Of a DNA stretch of 24,029 nucleotides, positions 1 to 7,239 are shown one piece after another. This DNA is from CAYNYF01 sp964401385. Lineage in GTDB: Bacteria; Planctomycetota; Phycisphaerae; SM23-33. The notes beneath the pieces were generated by a model. The model did no database searches. It was not told the origin of the DNA and was given only the letters and a program-made list of their open reading frames with translations. Each line of letters begins with the position of its first letter. The stretch's first letter is position 1. Location of the stretch: positions 1-24,029 of the forward strand of contig CAYNYF010000069.1 of NCBI GenBank assembly GCA_964401385.1. Direction: 5' to 3'. Made by a program: the position numbers and the translations under genes.

Positions 1-32
1 GCGCGACTGCCGGGGGGCGGGCCTAGTCGCTG

Positions 33-146
33 TCTTTTGCCTATCTTCCCCAGACGGCCAGGGTGCGCGTCCCGCAGTTGTTGCCGTTGTTAGTCCCAAG
101 TCCCCAGTCCCAAGTCCCTGCCTCTTGCCTATTTTTCCCACACGGG
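33..146. repeat. Imperfect direct repeat near the window edge
   Basis: Two similar segments, about 33-57 and 122-146, share the pattern 'cttttgcctat...ccc...acgg' and lie either side of the first heptamer block. They read as older copies of one repeat unit. No gene is supported in positions 1-493: the open frames there translate the repeats into low-complexity Gly/Thr/Arg-rich peptides with no recognisable family. Confidence 0.5.
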
Positions 147-263
147 CGCGTTCCGGATTCCGTGTTCCGCGTTCCGTGTTCCGTTGTTGCCGCTTCTAGT
201 CCCAAGTCCCTGGTCCCTATTCCCTGTCTCTTGCCTGGTCCCTGGTCCCTGGTCCCTATTCCC
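91..263. repeat. Arrays of 7-bp (heptamer) tandem repeats
   Basis: On the + strand there are four uninterrupted blocks with a strict 7-bp period. Positions 91-118 hold TAGTCCC AAGTCCC CAGTCCC and a further AAGTCCC. Positions 151-185 hold five TTCCGNN units. Positions 197-224 hold TAGTCCC, AAGTCCC, TGGTCCC and TATTCCC. Positions 236-263 hold TGGTCCC three times, then TATTCCC. Short spacers containing 'tgtctcttgcc' separate the last two. The period and the position-specific variation are seen directly. Function is unknown. The same period-7 architecture brackets the four-helix-bundle gene at 20902-21285. Confidence 0.85.
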
Positions 264-329
264 TGTCCTCTGCACTTTTCAAAGAGCCTCGGCGCGCAGT
301 ATCCGCGCCCTCCGTACTTTCTTCGCGCG

Positions 330-466
330 TTCACGTATGCGCGCGCAAACGCTTTCCCAAAACCGCATGCCGACCGCCAAGCCTCTCCGGCCGCGGGAGA
401 TAAAAATCTCAGAAAATCCCCATCCCCCCGGCCGGAACGTTCACATCCGCGCGCGCAAACGCTTTC
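330..466 (+). repeat. 27-bp direct repeat, two copies 110 bp apart
   Basis: Positions 330-356 and 440-466 are near-identical: both begin 'gttcac', differ at a few bases, then share 'cgcgcgcaaacgctttc'. They sit between the heptamer arrays and the cassette-like gene at 670. No coding role is visible. Confidence 0.7.
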
Positions 467-493
467 GCATGGTGTCACGCTCAAGCGGGCGTG

Positions 494-551
494 GGCTTGA
501 GCGTGCGAGGGTCAACCCGCGTGGGGGCCGATCTCAGCCTATCCCGCATGC
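494..551 (+). repeat. Left copy of the direct repeat flanking the UDG-like gene
   Basis: Positions 494-514 are a 21-bp sequence ('ggcttgagcgtgcgagg...') that recurs exactly at 1611-1631. Further in the same direction come 'gatctcagcctatc' (530-543, recurring at 1517-1530) and 'ctatcccgcatgc' (539-551, recurring at 1647-1659). The three shared words on each side of one gene suggest a duplicated boundary or the ends of an inserted segment. Confidence 0.75.
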
Positions 552-566
552 AGCAGAGCTGCATGC
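546..566. promoter_or_regulatory. Perfect 9-bp inverted repeat (hairpin or operator)
   Basis: Arms gcatgcagc (546-554) and gctgcatgc (558-566) are exact reverse complements around a 3-base centre. The element lies about 100 bp upstream of the UDG-like gene. It could be an operator for that gene or an RNA hairpin in its leader; the sequence does not decide. Confidence 0.5.
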
Positions 567-669
567 CATACGACTACGCCCCGTGGCTGAACAAGGAGAT
601 GGGCGCGGAGAAAGTTGGAGACAGCCAACTCCAAAACCACGAGAATGGTAGCGAAAGGAGACCGACGCC

Positions 670-1518
670 ATGAGCACAATCCAGCGAGAGGACGTCCTGG
701 CGCAACTGGTGGCGAACGCGCGGTTGGCTTCAGAAACGCATCGGAAACAGATCGAGGATCTTGACCCGGTCAAGGCAGGCGGTACCGCTTTCGTTCCCGG
801 ATACGCCCCGTACATCGGGACGGACTACTTCGAGGATCGAACGCAGGGGCGTCGCGTTCTCTTCTACGCGCTGAGCCAGAACTTTGGCGAGAGCTATGAC
901 GCTGCCGCGACTTGGGCCGCCGATTGGGCGATCGGTCTGAACAGACAGAACCGCGCCTTCGCCGACGAGCGCAGGGCTGCGATGCAGCCATTCGACACGG
1001 GGCACATTCCCATCCTTGCCTCGCTGATCCGGTCGCAGCTATCGGGCCGCTTGCCCGGTCCAGCGGAGAGCATCTACCCTGAAGTGGCCGCGACGAACCT
1101 CTCCAAGTTCTCGTTCCGGAGCTTGGACAAGAAGCGGACAACCGATAAGCGGGATAGCCTTCGGGCCTGCTGGGAGTGGTTCTCCCAGTTGGAGGTGGAA
1201 CTGCTTCGCCCGGACTTCATCGTCTGCTGTGATGCACGTGTGCATCGCATCGTGCGGGACGGTCTAGGCGATCGGCCCGGCATCATCCGGGTGCCGTTTC
1301 CCAGTCTGCGCGTCATCAACAGGCACTACCGGAAGCCGCCCCGCCAAGGCCACCTTTCTGCCGAGCAGATCAGCCAGCGGATCGCGGCATGTGACAGAGA
1401 CTGTCCTGTAGCCCAGGGACACACGTTGGCCAGCATCGTCGGTCGAGACGGCTACTACTTCGCCGAGGTCAACCGTCGGATGGCCCCAGAGCTTCTGGGA
1501 AGCCCGACGGGGGACTGA
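670..1518 (+). CDS. Putative uracil-DNA-glycosylase-superfamily protein
   Basis: This gene encodes a 282-residue protein of uncertain function. Its layout resembles the uracil-DNA glycosylase fold: a glycine/proline loop GYAPYIG near 44-50, a hydrophobic strand RVLFYALSQN (62-71), an ATNLSKF segment (141-147) where such enzymes often carry a TN motif, LLRPDFIVCC (178-187) matching the usual 'PkvivaLG' strand, and VPFPS (208-212) where the catalytic His-Pro-Ser loop would fall. The His is absent, so activity is not assured. A good ribosome site (AAGGAG, about 656-661) precedes the ATG. There is no signal peptide or membrane segment, so it is probably cytoplasmic. It lies inside an apparent accessory region, between direct repeats and upstream of a RloC-like ATPase, so a role in DNA repair or phage defence is possible. 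The family call is inference from motif order only. Confidence 0.5.
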   Translation: MSTIQREDVLAQLVANARLASETHRKQIEDLDPVKAGGTAFVPGYAPYIGTDYFEDRTQGRRVLFYALSQNFGESYDAAATWAADWAIGLNRQNRAFADERRAAMQPFDTGHIPILASLIRSQLSGRLPGPAESIYPEVAATNLSKFSFRSLDKKRTTDKRDSLRACWEWFSQLEVELLRPDFIVCCDARVHRIVRDGLGDRPGIIRVPFPSLRVINRHYRKPPRQGHLSAEQISQRIAACDRDCPVAQGHTLASIVGRDGYYFAEVNRRMAPELLGSPTGD

Positions 1519-1565
1519 TCTCAGCCTATCTGGGGACATGTAATCCGGCTTCGATAGCGCGCGAA

Positions 1566-1590
1566 GCCCGCCATCTTTCCTGCGGCGGGC
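1566..1590 (+). terminator. Stem-loop downstream of the UDG-like gene
   Basis: gcccgcc (1566-1572) and ggcgggc (1584-1590) form a perfect 7-bp stem with an 11-nt loop. A smaller gtagg/cctac stem follows directly. There is no T-tract, so this is a possible Rho-assisted terminator or processing hairpin rather than a classical intrinsic terminator. Confidence 0.35.
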
Positions 1591-1610
1591 CGGTAGGCCT
1601 GCCCTACGTT

Positions 1611-1659
1611 GGCTTGAGCGTGCGAGGGTCAGGGGCGAAGGAAAAGCTATCCCGCATGC
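1611..1659 (+). repeat. Right copy of the direct repeat flanking the UDG-like gene
   Basis: Positions 1611-1631 repeat 494-514 exactly (21 bp) and 1647-1659 repeat 539-551 (13 bp). The spacing between the two words differs (25 versus 16 nt), so the copies have diverged by indels. The candidate promoter of the next gene starts directly at the end of this repeat. Confidence 0.75.
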
Positions 1660-1694
1660 TTGACAAGCTTTGGCCTCTGTGGCATGATCCCGGC
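1660..1694 (+). promoter_or_regulatory. Candidate promoter for the RloC-like gene
   Basis: TTGACA (1660-1665), a 17-bp spacer and CATGAT (1683-1688) form a plausible sigma-70 promoter with a perfect -35. The same place also fits a sigma-54 layout: TGGCATG followed by CGGCA, with the GG (1681-1682) and GC (1693-1694) exactly 10 bp apart. Which holoenzyme uses it cannot be told from sequence. Either start implies a leader of about 200 nt. Confidence 0.45.
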
Positions 1695-1823
1695 AGTGGG
1701 GCATTTCGAACGACTTTGAGTGGGCAAGCCGCCAGAACCCCAAACGTTGTGACCCAGGCGAGCACGGGGATCTAGCAGCCGTTCGCCCCTCTCCCCTACC
1801 CGCCGGTTCACGGAAATAGGAAG

Positions 1824-1861
1824 CCGAGAGCGAAAGGGGCCTGAGGGTCTCAGACTCTCGG
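1824..1861 (+). promoter_or_regulatory. Nested leader hairpin before the RloC-like gene
   Basis: Outer arms ccgagag (1824-1830) and ctctcgg (1855-1861) enclose inner arms ctgag (1841-1845) and ctcag (1849-1853). The structure ends about 46 nt before the GTG start. It may control translation or mRNA decay of a protein that could be toxic, but no ligand or partner is apparent. Confidence 0.4.
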
Positions 1862-1907
1862 GGCTCCCGCATAGCAAACGCTTAGCGCCGCTTACGAGGG
1901 ATACGAA

Positions 1908-4184
1908 GTGGTCATCACGCGTATTGCGAAAATGAAGAATCTGCGGATCTTTCGAGAATTCACATGGCCCAGCGGCTTGGCTGATTTTGGCCGGTACAAC
2001 TTGATCTATGGATGGAACGGCACAGGCAAGACCACGCTTAGCAATCTCTTCCGGGCCATAGAGACACGTTCCAACATCGAAAACGCTGACGTTACCGTCA
2101 AAATCGACAAGCAGGACAAGCTCGGTTCGCAGTTCGCTCAGATTAGCGTACCTATCCGAGTATTCAACCGGCATTTCATGGCGGAGTACGTCTTCACGAC
2201 CGACCACATTGTGACCCCGATCTACGTCCTCGGAAAGGAGAACGTCGAAAAACAGAGGATGCTCGACGCGATGAAGGTGTCGATTGAGGATGGGGAAAAG
2301 GAAGTCCACAAGTGCCGAGACACCAAGTCAATGACCGAATCTGCGCTGGACAACTTCTGCATATCTCGGGCAAAGACAATCAAGGACACTCTTGGCCGCG
2401 AAGGCAACTACTATAGCACATATGACAAGAGGAACTTCCAAGACATGGCCTCCCGGCTTGCTGAACTTGACAGCGCGTCGGAGGCCCTCCTCGACAAAGC
2501 TACGCGACAGAAGCTTTTTGAGCAGCATGCGGCGACCCCTAAGCAGAAAGTTAGCCGGATTACTTATGAAATCCCCGATCTGGAAGCATTGTCGAAGAAA
2601 GTATCTGCATTGCTCTCCGCTACAGTCGTTTCCGCCATAATCGACTCGCTGAGTATGGATCCCAAACTTGCAGCGTGGATTTTCGAGGGTCTGAAGAAGC
2701 ACAAGGATCGAAATGCGACATCTTGCCTCTTCTGCGGTCAAGAGCTACCCCCAGGTCGTATGAGTGAGTTGGCGGCCCACTTCAATGACGAGTACGAACG
2801 ACTCCAGGAATCGCTCCATGAGGAGAGAGAAGAAGTTTCTCAACTTATGAGCTCTGCCGAAGTTCTCTCAACACCCGATGAGGCACGCTTATACGATTAT
2901 CTTGCCGACGAGTACAAATCACGTCTAGCCGAGTTCCAAAATGATGTTCGTTCGGTTAAGGCCGAATTGTCACGACTGGGACAAGCTTTGGAGAGAAAGA
3001 AGGCGAAACCATTCGAGGCTCAGCAACTAGAAGTAAGCGTGACCAAAGTGCCCGCTGAGTCGCTCAACCGAGCAAACGAGGTAATCAGCAAACACAATCA
3101 GGCTTGTGATGAGTTCAGTGCACGGGTGAAAGAGGCACGCCAGAAGTTGGAGTGCTACTTGGCAGCTTCTGAAGTGGATGAGTACCGGCGTCTGCGGAAA
3201 GCGGTGGAAGACGCGAAGATCACATTCCAGTCGAAGCAAAACGAAAACGACAACTTGAAGCGAGAATTCACGAAACTCACGATGCAGATGGTGGAGCATC
3301 GCGAATCGGCCGAGGAGTTGAACCGAGATCTATGCAGCTACCTGGGGCACGATGAACTGCGTCTTGACGTCAAAGATACAGGTTACCAGATCACTCGGCA
3401 AGGCGAAGTCGCGAAAGAGCTTAGCGAGGGAGAAACCACAGCGATCGCGTTACTGTATTTCCTTAAGTCTCTAAGCGCTCAGGGTTTTGATCTGCAGAAC
3501 GGGATCGTTGTGTTAGACGATCCCGTTTCTAGCCTCGATTCGAATGCTCTCTTCTCAGCGTTCGGATTCATAAAAGAGCGAACGCAACACGCCAAGCAGC
3601 TTATTGTGCTGACACACAACTTCAGCTTCTTCCGGCAGGTCCGCAACTGGTATGATTACCTTAATCGGCGGGAGAGGAAGAGCGACGTCACGCAGCACCC
3701 GGCCCGCTTCTACATGCTGGAGTGTACTCAAGAGGTGGATGGCCGGTGCGCCCGCATTCGTCGGCTCGATCCTCTGCTCGAGCGGTTTGACTCGGAGTAC
3801 CACTACCTGTTCGCCTATGTGTATCGTGCAGCAACGGCACCTCCGCGGTCCCACCTAGAGCAGAACTACCTGCTGCCCAACCTAGCAAGGCGACTGTTGG
3901 AGACGTTTCTTGGATACCGGCTGCCCAACATGTCTGGTGGCCTTACGCAGAAGCTGGAAATAGTTGAATTCGATGAGACGAAGAAGATTCGAATGCTGCG
4001 GTTCGTCCACACGCACTCGCACGGCAAAGCTCTCGGCGAACCAGAGCACGACCTGTCGCTGTTGAGCGAAGCGCACTCGATCCTGAAAGACATCTTGAGC
4101 TTGATGCAGTCGCAGGACCCGCATCATTTCTCAGCAATGGTGTCAATGGCCAAGGCGTCCGGTATCCAAGGTGAGGCGGGCTGA
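1908..4184 (+). CDS. RloC-like AAA ATPase, candidate anticodon nuclease
   Basis: A 758-residue AAA_13/SMC-type ATPase. Visible parts are Walker A GWNGTGKTT (35-43), long coiled-coil arms, a CLFC pair (C273, C276) at the arm apex like a Rad50 zinc hook, the ABC signature LSEGE (505-509), Walker B VVLDDP with SSLD (534-544) and a switch histidine in LTHN (H570). RloC is the known family with this plan: DNA-damage-gated ATP hydrolysis releases a C-terminal tRNA-cutting domain as a back-up to restriction. The C-terminus here has R661-xxx-E665 and a His cluster (H701, H703, H705), the order and near-spacing of the Arg/Glu/His triad of PrrC. The start is GTG with GAGGG seven bases upstream. It is followed by a mobile-element scar, and its base composition looks less GC-rich than its neighbours, consistent with transfer. 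ATPase class is firm; nuclease activity is inferred. Confidence 0.75.
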   Translation: MVITRIAKMKNLRIFREFTWPSGLADFGRYNLIYGWNGTGKTTLSNLFRAIETRSNIENADVTVKIDKQDKLGSQFAQISVPIRVFNRHFMAEYVFTTDHIVTPIYVLGKENVEKQRMLDAMKVSIEDGEKEVHKCRDTKSMTESALDNFCISRAKTIKDTLGREGNYYSTYDKRNFQDMASRLAELDSASEALLDKATRQKLFEQHAATPKQKVSRITYEIPDLEALSKKVSALLSATVVSAIIDSLSMDPKLAAWIFEGLKKHKDRNATSCLFCGQELPPGRMSELAAHFNDEYERLQESLHEEREEVSQLMSSAEVLSTPDEARLYDYLADEYKSRLAEFQNDVRSVKAELSRLGQALERKKAKPFEAQQLEVSVTKVPAESLNRANEVISKHNQACDEFSARVKEARQKLECYLAASEVDEYRRLRKAVEDAKITFQSKQNENDNLKREFTKLTMQMVEHRESAEELNRDLCSYLGHDELRLDVKDTGYQITRQGEVAKELSEGETTAIALLYFLKSLSAQGFDLQNGIVVLDDPVSSLDSNALFSAFGFIKERTQHAKQLIVLTHNFSFFRQVRNWYDYLNRRERKSDVTQHPARFYMLECTQEVDGRCARIRRLDPLLERFDSEYHYLFAYVYRAATAPPRSHLEQNYLLPNLARRLLETFLGYRLPNMSGGLTQKLEIVEFDETKKIRMLRFVHTHSHGKALGEPEHDLSLLSEAHSILKDILSLMQSQDPHHFSAMVSMAKASGIQGEAG

Positions 4185-4536
4185 CTTGTCCAAGAGTCGT
4201 TCGGTCCGGGAGGCTTGTGGCGGCAACCTACTGCGCCCGCAATTCGCTCCATTGCAGCGACCTGCGTCTGGCCCGCAACGGCCGGGGGTCACTTCCGCCG
4301 CAGGGCGATCCGCCTTCGTCGAGGCTTCGGCGAGATAGGAGGCCGAATCTTCCTTGCTGATTCCGGGCTTGTCGAGATACATTCTGGCAGCCCGGAAAGC
4401 CTTCGCCGGCCGCGTTCAGCGGAGCCCAGAGCAACTTGGCCGCGAGAGAATTCGACGCCGGCCGGGGCAGGTGGGGCGTCGTCGAGTCGAGCCTGTCCCC
4501 CTCCCGCGGCCGGCTCGAGAGGAGAGAAGTGAGGTG
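4185..4536. other. Gene-free junction region
   Basis: About 350 bp between the RloC-like gene and the GH4 fragment. Open frames exist on both strands, but none shows a recognisable family, ribosome site or consistent codon bias. On the - strand a stretch near 4290-4370 reads like a plausible short protein (AARMYLDKPGISKEDSASY) but has no clear start and runs into low-complexity sequence. It may be gene debris. Confidence 0.4.
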
Positions 4537-4641
4537 ATGGCGAGGAAGAAGGTCGTCTTCATTGGGGCCGGCAGCGTCGTCTTCGCATCGGGGCTCATTC
4601 CCGACCTCATTGCCGATGGCGGCCGGTACAAGCGGGATTGA
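4537..4641 (+). pseudogene. 5' fragment of a GH4-family glycosidase
   Basis: Begins with a purine-rich ribosome site (gagaggagagaagtgagg) and ATG at 4537. The first 29 or so residues (MARKKVVFIGAGSVVF, then a GLIPDLI segment) match the start of NAD-dependent family 4 glycosidases (alpha-galactosidase / 6-phospho-glucosidase type), whose Rossmann loop is GxGS. The frame then leaves the family (GGRYKRD) and stops at 4639-4641 after 34 codons, against more than 400 in intact members. The same frame continues past the TGA as an integrase tail, so the gene was cut by recombination. The start signals may still drive a short peptide. The family call rests on the N-terminus alone. Confidence 0.65.
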
Positions 4642-4872
4642 GTGACGCACGAATTCGCCCGTCTGGTCAAGCGGGCGGGAACCGCCCATTGTACGCCGCA
4701 CGACCTGCGCCGGAGCTTCAGCACGCTTGCCCAGCGGGCCGGCGTGGACAAGTACACGGTCAAGGACCTGGGCGGGTGGTCCGTTGTGTCGGTTGTGGAA
4801 AAGCACTACACTGGCGACGTTTCTGAGGCCCACCGCAGGGCCATGAAGCGGATCGCGGAGCGGGCCGGATGA
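4642..4872 (+). pseudogene. C-terminal fragment of a tyrosine recombinase (integrase)
   Basis: 76 codons in the same frame as the upstream GH4 fragment, directly after its TGA. They contain the C-terminal catalytic set of phage-type integrases: HDLRR (H20 to R23 of the fragment), GGWS in place of the usual GHxS (W46), and the nucleophile tyrosine in KHYTG (Y56). The first catalytic arginine and the lysine strand are missing, so it cannot recombine DNA alone. It sits 80 bp 5' of a tRNA-Leu gene, a common attachment target. GTG at 4642 is the only start. The fragment marks an old integration event followed by deletion. Confidence 0.8.
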
Positions 4873-4952
4873 ACGGGCGCGCTACCCAACATGTGCCCAA
4901 GACGTTCTCGGCCGAATGCCGAGTCGCTGTAAGTCATTATGACACAATAGAT

Positions 4953-5038
4953 GGGCCGGTGGCGGAATTGGCAGACGCTGGGGACTTAAAATCCCCTGTC
5001 CTGAAACGGACGTGTGGGTTCGAACCCCGCCCGGCCCA
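4953..5038 (+). tRNA. tRNA-Leu (anticodon UAA)
   Basis: Class II tRNA with acceptor arms gggccgg (4953-4959) and ccggccc (5031-5037), discriminator A5038, anticodon stem gggga/tcccc and 7-base loop cttaaaa with anticodon TAA at 4987-4989. It has a long variable arm and a GGTTCGAACC T-arm. The 3' CCA is not encoded. The D-arm text (tggcggaattggcagacgc) is typical of bacterial tRNA-Leu. An integrase tail lies just upstream, so the locus may have served as an attachment site. Confidence 0.95.
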
Positions 5039-5165
5039 ATGACCCAGGCCCCCGGAAGTTGCCGACCGGCCGAGGGCCGAACGCCCGCTTCCGGAGCCTT
5101 GCCGGCGGCCGTGCGAGGTGGCCTAGCCGCTTGAACTTTCCCCGGCAAAGGGACTATCCTATCCG

Positions 5166-7226
5166 GTGCGGACTCAGTCACGTCTCTTCGCGGGCGGCCT
5201 CGGATCAAACGCCGTGAGAAACGATGACAAAACCCCGGTCTCGAAGGCCCGGCGGCTGGCCCGGGCCCTCCTGCCTGCGTTTCCGCGCATCCCGACGCCG
5301 GAGCAGGACCGTGCGGCTGCCGGCTGGCGGTCGGCCGTGCCCGCTCTCATCGGCGCGCTGACCCTGGCCCTGCTCCTGATCGTCAGTCTGACCCACTACG
5401 CCTGGATCCACGACAACTATCTCATCATCCACACCCTGGCCGAGCTGTTCGCGGTGCTGGTGGCGTGGGGCATCTTCGTGGTCGCCTGGAACTCGCGCCT
5501 GGTCCTGGACAACAACTACGTGCTGTTCGCCGGGGTGGCCTACCTGTTCGTGGGCATCATCGACCTGGTCCATACCCTGGCCTACAAGGACATGGGTGTG
5601 TTCGCCTCCACGGCGGGCCAGACGAATCCGTCCACGCAACTCTGGATCGCCTCCCGGTACGTGGAGAGCATCTCGCTGCTGGTCGCGCCGCTGATGTTCG
5701 GTCGAAAGCCGCGGGCGCGGCTGTGGCTGGGCGTGTACGGCGCGGTGACGGCGCTGCTGCTGGCGTCGGTCTTCCCGTGGAAGGTGTTCCCGACGTGCTT
5801 CGTCGAGGGGGCGGGACTGACGCGGTTCAAGGTCTTCAGCGAATACCTCATCTGCGCGATTCTGCTGGCCTCGGTCGTGCTGTTGATGCGGCGCCGCGAT
5901 CGCTTCGATCCGGGCGTGCTGCGGCTGATCGTCTGGTCGATCCTGATCACGGTTCTCGAGGAGCTGGCCTTCACGCTGTACGGGGACCCGTACGGTTTCT
6001 TCAACCTGCTGGGCCACTACTTCAAGATCGTCTCGTTCTATCTGATCTACCGGGCGGTGATCCACATCGGCCTGGTAGCGCCGCAGACGGTGCTGTTCCG
6101 GGACCTCCAGCAAAGCCGGGGGGCCCTCCAAGTGGCCCGCGACAAGCTGGAGCTGCGCGTCCAGGAGCGCACCGCCCAACTGGCTGCGGCCGTTGAGGAG
6201 CTTCAAGGCGAGGCGCGCGATCGCATGCACGCCGAAGAGAGGGTGCGGGCCGAGCGGCAGCGGCTCTTTTCCCTGCTGAACATGCTCCCGGGCTACGTGG
6301 CCCTGGTGGACGGCGGTCACCGTGTCCGTTACGCCAACCACCGGTATCTGGACCTGTTCGGCGAGCCCGCCGGGCACAGGCCGTGCTATGCCGTCCAGAG
6401 ACAGCGGCGGCAGCCCTGCCAGCCCTGCCCGGCGCGCAAGGTCCTCCAGAGCGGCCGGGCGTACGACTGGGAATGGACCACCCGCCGCGGGCGGACGTTC
6501 CACGTCTGGGGGTACCCGTTCTCCGACGTCGATGGCACCGTCGTGGTGCTGCAGCTCGGCATCGACGTCACCGAGCAGAAAATGCTCGAAAGGCAGGTGC
6601 TCCAGATCGGCGAGGCCGAGAGACAGCGCATCGGCCGGGACCTGCACGACACGGTCGGGCAGAACCTGACGGGCGCGGCCTTCCTGTGCTCGGCCCTGGC
6701 CGAGAAGCTCCAGGACCGCCACCCCGGCGAAGCCGCCGACGCCGCCAAGATCGAAGGCCTGCTGAAGGAGGCCATCGGGCAGACCCGATCCATCAGCCAC
6801 GGCCTGGCCCTCATCCGCACCGACGAGCACGGCCTGGCCACTGCGATTCAGGAGCTGGCCGCCCGGACGGCGGAAATCTTCAAGATCGGCTGCTCGGCGG
6901 AGTGCGACGACGGCGCCCGGGTGGGCGATCCGGCGGTGGCGACGCACCTCTACCGCATCGCCGACGAGGCCGTGAACAACGCCCTCAAGCACAGCCAGGC
7001 CCGGCACATCTGGATCCGGCTGTCGAGCGACGCCGGAAGCGTACGGCTGTCGGTCCGCGATGACGGGGTGGGCGTGCCGGACGGCTTCGACGACGAGAAG
7101 GGCATCGGCCTGCGCACGATGCAGCACCGGTCGGACATGATCGGGGCGACGTTTCGGGTCGCTGCCGCCCCCGGCGGCGGAACCATCGTGGAGTGCGCGT
7201 TGCATCCCGAGCGACCGCGGGGATAA
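5166..7226 (+). CDS. MASE3-PAS sensor histidine kinase (NarL-partner type)
   Basis: A 686-residue membrane sensor kinase. About seven hydrophobic segments between residues 55 and 300 form a MASE3 sensor (HTLAELFAVLVAW and DLVHTLAYKDMGVF are typical). A short coiled coil (about 320-365) leads to a PAS domain (370-465) holding a C407-x10-C-x2-C cluster. A HisKA_3 domain follows with phospho-accepting H494 in RDLHDTVGQ, then an HATPase_c domain with DEAVNNALKHS (600-610), DDGVG and GIGLRTM loops. It should phosphorylate the response regulator encoded 13 bp downstream. The MASE3 ligand is unknown. The GTG start at 5166 has only a weak AAAGGGA upstream; GTG at 5214 is an alternative and would lose no domain. 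Confidence 0.9.
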   Translation: MRTQSRLFAGGLGSNAVRNDDKTPVSKARRLARALLPAFPRIPTPEQDRAAAGWRSAVPALIGALTLALLLIVSLTHYAWIHDNYLIIHTLAELFAVLVAWGIFVVAWNSRLVLDNNYVLFAGVAYLFVGIIDLVHTLAYKDMGVFASTAGQTNPSTQLWIASRYVESISLLVAPLMFGRKPRARLWLGVYGAVTALLLASVFPWKVFPTCFVEGAGLTRFKVFSEYLICAILLASVVLLMRRRDRFDPGVLRLIVWSILITVLEELAFTLYGDPYGFFNLLGHYFKIVSFYLIYRAVIHIGLVAPQTVLFRDLQQSRGALQVARDKLELRVQERTAQLAAAVEELQGEARDRMHAEERVRAERQRLFSLLNMLPGYVALVDGGHRVRYANHRYLDLFGEPAGHRPCYAVQRQRRQPCQPCPARKVLQSGRAYDWEWTTRRGRTFHVWGYPFSDVDGTVVVLQLGIDVTEQKMLERQVLQIGEAERQRIGRDLHDTVGQNLTGAAFLCSALAEKLQDRHPGEAADAAKIEGLLKEAIGQTRSISHGLALIRTDEHGLATAIQELAARTAEIFKIGCSAECDDGARVGDPAVATHLYRIADEAVNNALKHSQARHIWIRLSSDAGSVRLSVRDDGVGVPDGFDDEKGIGLRTMQHRSDMIGATFRVAAAPGGGTIVECALHPERPRG

Positions 7227-7239
7227 TGGAAGTGTCGGC

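Noticed and set aside
91..263. CRISPR array
   Set aside because: Units are 7 bp in direct tandem without unique spacers of CRISPR length.
41..484. 147-codon - strand frame through the heptamer arrays
   Set aside because: Simply translates the repeats; no start context or homology.
4228..4833. 201-codon - strand frame over the integrase scar
   Set aside because: Antisense to the integrase fragment, whose catalytic motifs are clear on the + strand.
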